From an uncultured Paracoccaceae bacterium (lineage in GTDB: Bacteria > Pseudomonadota > Alphaproteobacteria > Rhodobacterales > Rhodobacteraceae): a stretch of 64,000 nt of DNA. Of the stretch, positions 50,054-59,759 are shown one piece after another. Below the pieces are notes generated by a model, which saw only the letters and a list, made by a program, of their open reading frames with translations, made no database searches and was not told the origin of the DNA. The stretch spans positions 124,001-188,000 of the forward strand of contig CANLND010000003.1 in NCBI GenBank assembly GCA_947492585.1, given 5' to 3'. A program made the translations under genes and the position numbers. Position 1 is the first letter of the stretch, and each line of letters opens with the position of its first letter.

Positions 50054-50287
50054 TTTAGTACCTCTTGTGGGTTTGGACCGTCATTATTGAGTAGAGCAGG
50101 AAGTGGCCGCAGCCAGACTGACCTATGGAGCGTTTCGGAAAGGTGAAGGCCACACCGGATAGCGCGGTAAATAGGGCACCCGTGCCCCATTGGCAGCGCT
50201 ATCATGCGGAATAAATGGGACAGGCGTAAAACGCCTATCCCAGTCTTGCAGGCAGAGCCTGTCATTATGACAGCACCCTTGTGCCAT

Positions 50288-51172
50288 TTACTTGTCGATC
50301 GCTTTCAGCACGGCTTCGCCGAGACCAGCAGGGCTGTCGGCGACAACGATACCAGCGGATTTCATCGCTTCGATCTTGTCTTCTGCGCCACCTTTGCCAC
50401 CGGCAACAATCGCACCGGCGTGGCCCATGCGGCGGCCGGGAGGGGCTGTGCGGCCCGCGATGAAACCAGCGGTGGGCTTCCAGCGGCCTTTTTTCTTTTG
50501 CTCGGCCAGGAATTCAGCGGCTTCTTCTTCCGCCGAACCACCGATTTCACCGATCATGATGATCGATTGCGTTTCATCATCGTCCAGAAACATGTCCAAC
50601 ACGTCTATGTGCTCGGTGCCCTTGATCGGATCACCACCGATGCCCACAGCAGTGGACTGGCCCAGACCGATGTCAGAGGTCTGTTTGACCGCTTCATAGG
50701 TCAGGGTGCCGGAGCGCGACACAACACCAACCGAACCACGTTTGTGGATGTGGCCGGGCATGATGCCGATTTTGCACGCATCGGGCGTGATAACGCCGGG
50801 GCAGTTGGGGCCGATCAGGCGCGATTTGCTGTCGATCAGCGCACGCTGAACGCGCATCATGTCCAGCACCGGGATGCCTTCGGTGATGCAGATGATCAGT
50901 TCCATTTCCGCATCAATCGCTTCCAGGATAGAGTCGGCCGCAAAAGGGGGCGGGACATAGATCACGGATGCGTTGGCTTCGGTCACGTGCTTGGCTTCGT
51001 GGACCGAGTTAAAGACCGGCAGGTTCAGGTGGGATTGCCCACCTTTGCCGGGGGTCACGCCGCCGACCATCTTGGTGCCATAGGCGATGGCCTGTTCGGA
51101 GTGGAACGTGCCCTGCGAGCCGGTGAGGCCCTGACAGATCACTTTGGTGTTTTCGTCGATGAGGACTGCCAT
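50288..51172 (-). CDS. sucD: Succinate-CoA ligase alpha subunit
   Basis: [62 protein letters not shown]. Confidence 0.97.
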   Translation of the reverse strand: MAVLIDENTKVICQGLTGSQGTFHSEQAIAYGTKMVGGVTPGKGGQSHLNLPVFNSVHEAKHVTEANASVIYVPPPFAADSILEAIDAEMELIICITEGIPVLDMMRVQRALIDSKSRLIGPNCPGVITPDACKIGIMPGHIHKRGSVGVVSRSGTLTYEAVKQTSDIGLGQSTAVGIGGDPIKGTEHIDVLDMFLDDDETQSIIMIGEIGGSAEEEAAEFLAEQKKKGRWKPTAGFIAGRTAPPGRRMGHAGAIVAGGKGGAEDKIEAMKSAGIVVADSPAGLGEAVLKAIDK

Positions 51173-51201
51173 GTGGGAGTCTCCTATGTTGTGGTCTCGA
51201 C

Positions 51202-51741
51202 TTAACGAGAAATCTTATGCTCAAGAGTCAAATGAAGCGCGCCGGCGGGTCCTTGTTCGGCCATGAAGTGAAAGAGCTCGAGCTGCAATTTGCGGCCTTC
51301 GCTTTCAAATTCAGCCCGCTTTCCTTCGATGTAACGCTCAGGTGCGTCATCAAATTTAGCGGGACCGATAAAGGTCGGCTTCTGGGCTCCACCTGCGATT
51401 TTTCTTAGGCGATTGAACTTTTTGGTCACGTCGCGCGCATCTAGGTCTTTGGAAACCACGTAGCAGGTGAATTTGCCTTGGTCGCCGGTGCCCCCTGTTT
51501 CGTAAGAAGGGGTACCCCGCAAACCTATGGCCATATCCTTAGCATCGTAGTGAGCGAAGATATTTCCCGCGTGGTATGCGGCTACCGCCCCATCTTCGAC
51601 GCGAGAACCATTGCCAAGCGCGAGAACCGGATCTGACAAGCAAGCTCGTTCAAAGATCTCGGCAGCACGATTTGCCAATGATTGAGCGCCTACTGGCGTT
51701 GCAGCAGCAAAAACAAAGAAAAGTGCGACGGCAGCGCGCAT
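51202..51741 (-). CDS. Hypothetical secreted protein between sucC and sucD
   Basis: Signal peptide [23 protein letters not shown] overlaps sucC stop (TAATG). Confidence 0.75.
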   Translation of the reverse strand: MRAAVALFFVFAAATPVGAQSLANRAAEIFERACLSDPVLALGNGSRVEDGAVAAYHAGNIFAHYDAKDMAIGLRGTPSYETGGTGDQGKFTCYVVSKDLDARDVTKKFNRLRKIAGGAQKPTFIGPAKFDDAPERYIEGKRAEFESEGRKLQLELFHFMAEQGPAGALHLTLEHKISR

Positions 51742-52934
51742 TAGCCCTTAACCGCTTTCACGATCTTTTCAGCGCCATCCGACAGGTTGTCGGCTGCGAT
51801 CACGTCAAGACCTGAGGTGTTGATGATCTCTTTGCCAGCTTCCACATTGGTGCCTTCGAGACGGACAACCAGCGGAACCTGCAGGCCCACTTCTTTGACC
51901 GCGGCGACAACGCCTTCGGCGATCACATCACAGCGCATGATGCCACCAAAGATGTTGACCAGAATGCCTTTGACCTGTGGATCAGAGGTGATGATCTTGA
52001 ACGCTTCGGTGACTTTCTCTTTGGTGGCGCCGCCGCCAACATCCAAAAAGTTTGCAGGCTCAGCACCGTAGAGTTTGATGATGTCCATAGTGGCCATCGC
52101 CAGACCCGCACCGTTCACCATGCAGCCGATTTCACCGTCAAGCGCGATGTAATTCAGGTCGTATTTCGAGGCTTCCAGCTCTTTGCTGTCTTCTTCGGTC
52201 ACGTCGCGCAGCTCAGCCACATCAGCGTGGCGGTACATGGCGTTGCCGTCAAAGCTGACTTTGGCGTCCAGAACCTTCAGATCACCGGAGTCGGACACGA
52301 TCAGCGGGTTGATTTCCAGCATCTCCATGTCTTTGTCGTTGAACGCCTTGTACAGCTGGCCCATCAGTTTAACGCACTGTTTGACCTGCGCGCCTTCCAG
52401 ACCCAGCGAGAACGCAATACGGCGGCCGTGGTAGGGCTGGTAGCCTGTCGCGGGATCAACCGAGAAGGACAGGATTTTTTCAGGAGTTGCCTCTGCAACC
52501 TCTTCAATGTCCATGCCACCTTCGGTGGAGCAGACAAACGAGATGCGCGAGGTCTGGCGATCAACCAGCAACGCAAGATACAGTTCGGTTTCGATGCCGG
52601 AACCGGCTTCGATGTAGATGCGGTTGACCTGTTTGCCCACCGGGCCGGTCTGGTGGGTGACAAGCGTGCGACCCAGCATTTTTTTGGCTTCTTCTGCGGC
52701 TTCTTCAACCGATTTGGTCAGGCGCACACCGCCTTTTTCACCGGCGTCGGCCTCTTTGAAGGTGCCCTTGCCGCGACCGCCTGCGTGGATCTGAGCTTTG
52801 ACAACCCAAAGGGGTCCGTCCAGCTCACCTGCGGCGGTTTTGGCATCTTCGGCCTTCAGCACCACACGGCCGTCGGAAACCGGCGCGCCGTAGCTGCGAA
52901 GAAGGGCCTTGGCCTGATATTCGTGGATGTTCAT
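51741..52934 (-). CDS. sucC: Succinate-CoA ligase beta subunit (ADP-forming)
   Basis: [42 protein letters not shown]-type motif ([16 protein letters not shown]). Confidence 0.97.
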   Translation of the reverse strand: MNIHEYQAKALLRSYGAPVSDGRVVLKAEDAKTAAGELDGPLWVVKAQIHAGGRGKGTFKEADAGEKGGVRLTKSVEEAAEEAKKMLGRTLVTHQTGPVGKQVNRIYIEAGSGIETELYLALLVDRQTSRISFVCSTEGGMDIEEVAEATPEKILSFSVDPATGYQPYHGRRIAFSLGLEGAQVKQCVKLMGQLYKAFNDKDMEMLEINPLIVSDSGDLKVLDAKVSFDGNAMYRHADVAELRDVTEEDSKELEASKYDLNYIALDGEIGCMVNGAGLAMATMDIIKLYGAEPANFLDVGGGATKEKVTEAFKIITSDPQVKGILVNIFGGIMRCDVIAEGVVAAVKEVGLQVPLVVRLEGTNVEAGKEIINTSGLDVIAADNLSDGAEKIVKAVKG

Positions 52935-53046
52935 TTGAAACTGTCCCGTCTGGCTGCAATTGTTCTTTGGTATTACCACTGCATACAGCCAAGGTTTAAA
53001 GGGTTTTTTGACGACCAATGCTTAAATGATGAAAGTTTTTCGGGTT

Positions 53047-53077
53047 TGTGATCACACTTCTGACGCGTGTGATCACA
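53047..53077. promoter_or_regulatory. Tandem TGTGATCACA palindromes upstream of sucC
   Basis: Exact TGTGATCACA at 53047-53056 and 53068-53077, 21-bp periodicity. Confidence 0.7.
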
Positions 53078-53215
53078 TTTTTCAAATTTCTGTAGAAATG
53101 ATTCGTTTTGGCTGAGTAAGTACAAATTAGCAGTGTCGCGGAATGCGCGGTGGACCTGAAAATGATGGCGCTATCATTTTGGTGCGTGCTGTCACATTCA
53201 GGACGCGGTCCAAGC

Positions 53216-53248
53216 GTAAAAAAGGCGCCCTATTGGGGCGCCTTTCAA
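53216..53248 (-). terminator. Terminator of mdh
   Basis: aaaaaaggcgccc-tattg-gggcgcctttc. Confidence 0.85.
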
Positions 53249-53273
53249 AATTTCACTGGTTCTTGGTGAGGCT

Positions 53274-54257
<984 letters not shown>

Positions 54258-54598
54258 TTAAATTCTTAGAGGTGCCTACGGCCTTCTGAGCAGGCACGCA
54301 AGTGCTCTGCGCCGCGGCCTCGGCGCAAGCGTGGTGCTTTGGTCATAGGTGTTGGCGCTAAATAAACTGCAAATAAAGTGGTTGATTGGCGTGTTTGAGG
54401 GGTCGGTCACAATTCGTTTTTTTCGGTTTTACGTTTCCAAGTGTCGTTTTTGCGGCTGTTTCGCGGGGCGTTTTCCCACCTTAAGGGCGCAGGAGGTGGG
54501 CGATTCGCTGCCTGGACGTCGGGCGCGCCGGTCGCAAACCGATCGCACCGGTTTCGCATTCGCTGCGGATCCGAGTTCCCTTTGGGGGGGGGGGCGGG

Positions 54599-54919
54599 CT
54601 ACGCGTCCGTTTCCAGTTTGGGCGCAGCTTCCGCCAGCTCTTCGTAAGATTGGCCCGATGCCACAAGGCAGGTCATGCCCGTTGGTGTGGTGACGGTGAT
54701 GGTCCAGGTGCCGGTGTCTGCGGACGCAAATGTCTCCATTACGACCCCCTGTTGACCGATGCCAATGCTTTGACGGCTTTCGCCATATTTCTCTGACAAC
54801 CGTTGTACCACGACGTCCCGCGGGGCGCAGTTGCGTCCACTGGCCTGCGCCGCAATGGGTTGGCTGATCGCCAGCAGCAGCGCCGCGCCTGACATCAACT
54901 GAGTGGTCGTTTTGAACAT
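54599..54919 (-). CDS. Conserved periplasmic hypothetical protein
   Basis: Signal peptide then CAPRDVVVQRLSEKYGESRQSIGIGQQGVVMETFASADTGTWTITVTTPTGMTCLVASG. Confidence 0.8.
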   Translation of the reverse strand: MFKTTTQLMSGAALLLAISQPIAAQASGRNCAPRDVVVQRLSEKYGESRQSIGIGQQGVVMETFASADTGTWTITVTTPTGMTCLVASGQSYEELAEAAPKLETDA

Positions 54920-55256
54920 TTTAGTACCCTTTCAACGAAGGGCCTGCCGACAGGGAGGCATGTGCCTCCCAACGCCCCGCAGCGAGCCGGTGACTGATGT
55001 TATGACGAGCCGTGCCCGTCGACGTGCGTGATGCCTGACAAGCAGGCAAAAACTAGGGGCCATGTGAATAATCGTGGCACGAACGTCCTGAAAACCGGTT
55101 AATGGAGCGGTTTTTCCTGTCGCAACGGCTCATAAATTTTTGACGGTTATACTGGGGTTTGCTTGAAATTTCTGCGCTGCGGCGAAAATCGCGTTGAAAT
55201 GTTCTGATAGAAGATATAGTAAATGCGCAAGATTATAACCCAGTGGGGGAATAAGA

Positions 55257-56111
55257 ATGGCTCCTCGGACACGTCCTTACCGTTCGGTCTTATATATTCC
55301 GGGCTCCAAGCCCCGGGCGTTGGATAAGGCGCGCAGCCTCGCAATCGACGCGATCATTTTTGATCTGGAAGATGCGGTGTCTTACGATGAAAAAGACGCT
55401 GCGCGGGCAACCCTGGCCAGTGCATTGGCTGCCGGGGGCTATGGTGAGCGGCTCAAGATTGTGCGCATCAATGGGCTGGACACAAAATGGGGCCGCGCAG
55501 ACGCTGAGGCTGCGGCCCAGATGGAGTGCGATGCTGTGCTGCTGCCCAAAGTGTCATCTGCGGCTGACATAGATGAACTGTCTGAAATCACCGGGGATTT
55601 GCCGATCTGGGCAATGATGGAAACCCCCTTGGGCATGTTGAATGCCGTGGAAATCAGCGGGCACCCTCGGTTGGAGGGTTTGGTTATGGGGACCAATGAT
55701 CTCGCCAAGGAACTTCACGTACGATTTCGGCCGGATCGTTTGCCTTTGATGTCGGGTTTGGGGCTGTGTCTTCTGGCCGCCAAAGCGCATGGGAAGGTCA
55801 TTGTGGATGGGGTCTACAACGCCTTTAAAGATCAAGACGGTCTGAAGGAGGAATGTGAGCAAGGCCGCGATATGGGCTTTGATGGCAAGACGTTGATTCA
55901 CCCCTCGCAGGTCGAGATCGCCAATGAGACTTTTGCTCCGTCACAGGATGAGCAGGATCTGGCGCGTCGACAGATCGATGCCTTTGAGGCCGCCAAAGCC
56001 GAGGGGCAGGGGGTTGCGGTTGTGGATGGCAAGATCGTTGAAAACCTGCATGTGGAAACGGCGCGTGAAATCTTGGCGAAAGCGGATGCAATCGCCGCGC
56101 TCGCGGGATAG
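55257..56111 (+). CDS. mcl1: CoA ester lyase, L-malyl-CoA/beta-methylmalyl-CoA lyase-like
   Basis: PYRSVLYIPGSKPRALDKARSLAIDAIIFDLEDAVSYDEKDAAR; HpcH/HpaI-CitE fold signature. Confidence 0.85.
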   Translation: MAPRTRPYRSVLYIPGSKPRALDKARSLAIDAIIFDLEDAVSYDEKDAARATLASALAAGGYGERLKIVRINGLDTKWGRADAEAAAQMECDAVLLPKVSSAADIDELSEITGDLPIWAMMETPLGMLNAVEISGHPRLEGLVMGTNDLAKELHVRFRPDRLPLMSGLGLCLLAAKAHGKVIVDGVYNAFKDQDGLKEECEQGRDMGFDGKTLIHPSQVEIANETFAPSQDEQDLARRQIDAFEAAKAEGQGVAVVDGKIVENLHVETAREILAKADAIAALAG

Positions 56112-56146
56112 CTGTTCGTCAGTTTAACATTCCTGCGGAGACTGAC

Positions 56147-56695
56147 ATGACAATTCTCATCCTAGGCATCCTGTTGTGGTGGGGCGCGCATCTGCTCAAG
56201 CGCCTGGCCCCCGACTTGCGCGCGCGCCTTGGCGACAAGGGCAAAGGCGCAATTGCGTTGATCCTGTTTGCCAGCATCGTTTTGATGGTGATCGGCTATC
56301 GGATGGTGGACGCCTATGACATTTCAGTACCGCCCAGCCCCCTGCGCCATCTCAATAACCTATTGATGCTGATCGCGATTTTCATGATGAGTCCCGCTCC
56401 AAAACGGGGCGCGCTGCTGCATGGAATGCGCCATCCGATGTTGATGGGCGTTGGCCTGTGGGCGCTGGCACACCTCATGGTGAATTGGGATGCGGCTTCT
56501 TTTGTACTGTTTGGGTCAATGCTGGTCTGGGCCGTGGTGGAGATAAAAGTAATCAACCGCGCGGTCCCCAACTGGACGCCGGGTCCCAAAGGAACACTGA
56601 GCAAAGACGCTATGTTTGCTGTCGGATCCGTTGTTTTGCTGGCGGTCGTTGGCATGGTTCACAGTTTTGTTGGCCCGATGCCGTTTGGCGGCTAG
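56147..56695 (+). CDS. NnrU family protein
   Basis: MTILILGILLWWGAHLLKRLAPDLRARLG..GMRHPMLMGVGLWALAHLMVNWD. Confidence 0.9.
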   Translation: MTILILGILLWWGAHLLKRLAPDLRARLGDKGKGAIALILFASIVLMVIGYRMVDAYDISVPPSPLRHLNNLLMLIAIFMMSPAPKRGALLHGMRHPMLMGVGLWALAHLMVNWDAASFVLFGSMLVWAVVEIKVINRAVPNWTPGPKGTLSKDAMFAVGSVVLLAVVGMVHSFVGPMPFGG

Positions 56696-56722
56696 GCGCT
56701 GCAAATCAAAGAGGATGATCAC

Positions 56723-56926
56723 ATGAAACTTTATCGTTTCCTGAGCGAAGACGACACATCTGCCTTTTGTCACAAAGTGACCGATGCCCTGAACAAGGGC
56801 TGGGAGCTGCACGGCAGCCCGACGCAGACCTTTGACCCGGTCAAAGGGATTATGCGGTGCGGGCAGTCGGTGGTGAAGGAGGTAGACGGTACCTACACAC
56901 CAGAGACAAAATTGGGAGCACACTAA
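56723..56926 (+). CDS. DUF1737 domain-containing protein
   Basis: KLYRFLSEDDTSAFCHKVTDALNKGWELHGSPTQTFD. Confidence 0.88.
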   Translation: MKLYRFLSEDDTSAFCHKVTDALNKGWELHGSPTQTFDPVKGIMRCGQSVVKEVDGTYTPETKLGAH

Positions 56927-56928
56927 CG

Positions 56929-57975
56929 ATGGGCAAGACCAGTCCGGCCAAAACGAATCCAGGCAGATTTTTTGAAGATTATGCTGTTGGCGATGTGATC
57001 GCCCATGCGGTGCCCCGCACCGTTTCGGGGGGGGAACGCGCGATGTATCATGCGCTGTATCCAGCGCGCCATGCGCTGTATTCGTCGGACGAGTTTGCCC
57101 GCCGGTCTGGTTTGCCCAAAGCGCCGCTGGATGATCTGGTGGCCTTTCACGTGGTGTTTGGCAAAACCGTTCCTGACGTTTCACTGAATGCGATTGCCAA
57201 TCTGGGTTATGCCGAAGGGCGCTGGCTGTTGCCTGTCTATGAGGGCGACACGCTGCGCTCTGAATCCGAGGTGATCGGGGTCAAGCAGAACTCAAACGGC
57301 AAATCCGGTGTTGTTTATGTGCGCACGCGCGGTCTGAACCAGCGCGATGAATGCGTGATGGAATATGTGCGTTGGGTCATGGTGCGCAAACGGGACGTTG
57401 ATGCCCCCGCGCCGGACACTGTGATCCCGGATCTGCACAAGGTGATCCCTGCAGACCAGCTGGTGATCCCGGAGGGGCTGGATTTCACCGATTATGATTT
57501 CACGCTGGCCGGTGAACCACATCGCTGGGGGGATTATGAGATCGGCGAAACCATCGATCACGTTGACGGCGTGACGGTGGAAGAGGCTGAACACATGATT
57601 GCCACGCGGCTGTGGCAGAACACCGCCAAGGTGCATTTTGACAATACTGCCCGCCCAGATGGGTCGCGCCTGATCTATGGGGGGCACGTGATATCAATGG
57701 CGCGGACGCTGTCCTTTAATGGTTTGGCCAATGCGCAGATGATTGTGGGTTTGAATGGCGGGGCGCATGCAAACCCCTGTCTGTCTGGCACCACTATCCG
57801 CGCGTGGACCGAAGTGTTGGACAAGGCTGAAACCGCAGCGCCTGGAGTGGGCGCCATTCGTCTGCGTCTGGTCGCAACCTCGGGCGGGACGCCATTTGAA
57901 CTGAAGGGTGAGGACGGCAAATACAAGCCTGAGGTCCTGCTGGATCTGGATTACTGGGCGCTGATGCCCCTGTAA
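56929..57975 (+). CDS. MaoC-like mesaconyl-CoA hydratase (beta-methylmalyl-CoA dehydratase)
   Basis: GRFFEDYAVGDVIAHAVPRTVSGGERAMYHALYPARHALYSSDEFA; tandem hot-dog domains; adjacent to mcl1. Confidence 0.85.
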   Translation: MGKTSPAKTNPGRFFEDYAVGDVIAHAVPRTVSGGERAMYHALYPARHALYSSDEFARRSGLPKAPLDDLVAFHVVFGKTVPDVSLNAIANLGYAEGRWLLPVYEGDTLRSESEVIGVKQNSNGKSGVVYVRTRGLNQRDECVMEYVRWVMVRKRDVDAPAPDTVIPDLHKVIPADQLVIPEGLDFTDYDFTLAGEPHRWGDYEIGETIDHVDGVTVEEAEHMIATRLWQNTAKVHFDNTARPDGSRLIYGGHVISMARTLSFNGLANAQMIVGLNGGAHANPCLSGTTIRAWTEVLDKAETAAPGVGAIRLRLVATSGGTPFELKGEDGKYKPEVLLDLDYWALMPL

Positions 57976-57984
57976 TATGTATCT

Positions 57985-58016
57985 GCGGGGGCCGGGAGTC
58001 TGGCCCCCGTTTCTGT
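57985..58016 (+). terminator. Terminator after mesaconyl-CoA hydratase
   Basis: cgggggcc-gggagtct-ggcccccgtttctgttt. Confidence 0.8.
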
Positions 58017-58051
58017 TTGATTGGATCCGCCGGTCCCGATAGGCTGATCTT

Positions 58052-58774
58052 ATGTTGCTCAAACACGCTGTTGCGGTCTGTCTGTGCGGTCTTGTTTCCT
58101 GCCTGCCGGCGCCAAAGGCGCGGGCCTGCGATCTTGCTCTTGTGCTGGCGGTTGATATCTCGGGATCCGTTGATCATTCAGAATATCGTCTTCAGATGGA
58201 CGGTTTGGCGGGGGCGTTGCGCGACGGGATCGTCAGCGAAGCATTGGTGCGTGCGCGGGCGCAGGTGCTTTTGACATTGTGGTCGGGCACCTCGCGGCAG
58301 AGTGTCAGCATTCCATGGACCGAAATCTCCAGTTTTGAAGACATCGAAGGGCTGGCTCGGCAGATTGAAACTGCACCGCGCCCCTGGCGCAATTATGCGA
58401 CCGCTATTGGCGAGGCACTGTTGCTGAGCGTGGCGCAGTTTAGCGACGTGCCGCAATGCCGTCGCCGGGTGATTGATGTGTCCGGGGATGGGGTGTCAAA
58501 CGAGGGGACTGATCCGCGCGACCTGCGTGCGGCGTTGTCGGCGGCCAAGGTGACTGTGAATGCTATCGCGATAGAACAAAGCGAAGCGGAGCTGACCGCC
58601 TATTTTTACGAGCATGTGATCTGGGGCGAAGGCGCGTTTGTGGTGACCGCTCTGCAGTTCGAAGACTACCCCGCCCGCATTCGTCGCAAGCTGATCCGGG
58701 AGGTGGCGCAGAAAAACGCCATTTTGCCCAGAGAGGTGTCCGACATTTGGCACATATCACACCAGCGACGCTGA
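58052..58774 (+). CDS. DUF1194 (VWA-like) secreted protein
   Basis: Signal peptide; LALVLAVDISGSVDHSEYRLQMDGLA; VIDVSGDGVSNEG. Confidence 0.9.
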   Translation: MLLKHAVAVCLCGLVSCLPAPKARACDLALVLAVDISGSVDHSEYRLQMDGLAGALRDGIVSEALVRARAQVLLTLWSGTSRQSVSIPWTEISSFEDIEGLARQIETAPRPWRNYATAIGEALLLSVAQFSDVPQCRRRVIDVSGDGVSNEGTDPRDLRAALSAAKVTVNAIAIEQSEAELTAYFYEHVIWGEGAFVVTALQFEDYPARIRRKLIREVAQKNAILPREVSDIWHISHQRR

Positions 58775-58822
58775 GTAGTTGTTTTCCGACAGATTCCGTC
58801 AAGATCGCAGTATTGCGAATTT

Positions 58823-58863
58823 TGTGATCACTAAATTATTGCTGTGATCACGATGTGATAATT
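58823..58863. promoter_or_regulatory. Tandem TGTGATCAC-type palindromes upstream of sdhC
   Basis: TGTGATCACT 58823-58832, TGTGATCACG 58843-58852, half-site TGTGATAATT 58854-58863. Confidence 0.65.
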
Positions 58864-58887
58864 TTAGCGCGAACAATGGCAATACAG

Positions 58888-58933
58888 AGCGATTTTTACC
58901 CGGCGTTAGCGTGACAGCGGGTAAAAATTCGCT
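58888..58933. promoter_or_regulatory. Strong inverted repeat in sdhC leader/promoter
   Basis: agcga-tttttacccg-gcgttagcgtgacag-cgggtaaaaa-ttcgct; 10-bp perfect arms plus flanks. Confidence 0.65.
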
Positions 58934-58967
58934 AAAACGACGATAGCTAATTGGAAAAGGAGCCAAC

Positions 58968-59351
58968 ATGGCCGATGTAAATCGGGGCAATCGCCCACTT
59001 TCGCCACATTTAACCATCTATCGCCCGCAGCTTACCTCGATGTCTTCGATCCTGGTACGGATCACAGGCATTGCGGCCTTTGCGATGGCGTTTTTGGTTG
59101 CTTGGTGGCTTCTTGCCGCTGCGACATCCCCTTCGGCCTTTGGGTTCATCGATGGCCTGCTGCGCAGCTGGTTTGGTGATCTGGTGCTGCTTGGGGCGAC
59201 CTGGGCGATCTACTACCACATGCTGGGGCGCCTGCGTCACGTCATCTGGGATTTTGGCTACTGCCTGGACGTGAAAACGTCTGAGAACATGGCTGTGGGC
59301 ATGTTGATTGCTGCGAGCGGTCTGACAATTGTCACCGCTGTGGCCGTGTAA
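58968..59351 (+). CDS. sdhC: Succinate dehydrogenase cytochrome b556 subunit
   Basis: NRGNRPLSPHLTIYRPQLTSMSSILVRITGIA. Confidence 0.96.
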   Translation: MADVNRGNRPLSPHLTIYRPQLTSMSSILVRITGIAAFAMAFLVAWWLLAAATSPSAFGFIDGLLRSWFGDLVLLGATWAIYYHMLGRLRHVIWDFGYCLDVKTSENMAVGMLIAASGLTIVTAVAV

Positions 59352-59359
59352 GGAGCTGG

Positions 59360-59734
59360 ATGATGCGATATCTTACTGATCGAAAGCGCGCACAGGGTCT
59401 GGGCGCGGCCGGACACGGCACTCACCACCACTGGCAGATGATGGGCAGTTCGGTTGCGCTGGTTGTGCTGGTGCCTCTGTTTGTTCTGACCTTTGGCATC
59501 GGCCTTGGTGGCACACAGGAAGAAGTATTAGCCTATTTCAGCCGTCCGTTCCCTGCGATTGTGACCGGCCTGTCTTTGGTTGTTGGCATTATTCACCTGA
59601 TGCGTGAGCTGCAGGTGGCCATCGAAGACTATGTGCACGGCGTGGCCGAAAAGCTGGCGCTGCTGGCAACCTCGGCTTTTGCCTACACGATGATTGCAAT
59701 GGTTCTTTTTGCCCTTGTCAAAATCGCTCTTTGA
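59360..59734 (+). CDS. sdhD: Succinate dehydrogenase hydrophobic membrane anchor
   Basis: Three TMs; HLMRELQVAIEDYVHG; position between sdhC and sdhA. Confidence 0.94.
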   Translation: MMRYLTDRKRAQGLGAAGHGTHHHWQMMGSSVALVVLVPLFVLTFGIGLGGTQEEVLAYFSRPFPAIVTGLSLVVGIIHLMRELQVAIEDYVHGVAEKLALLATSAFAYTMIAMVLFALVKIAL

Positions 59735-59759
59735 ATATGCGCGTTAAGGAACAAAAACG

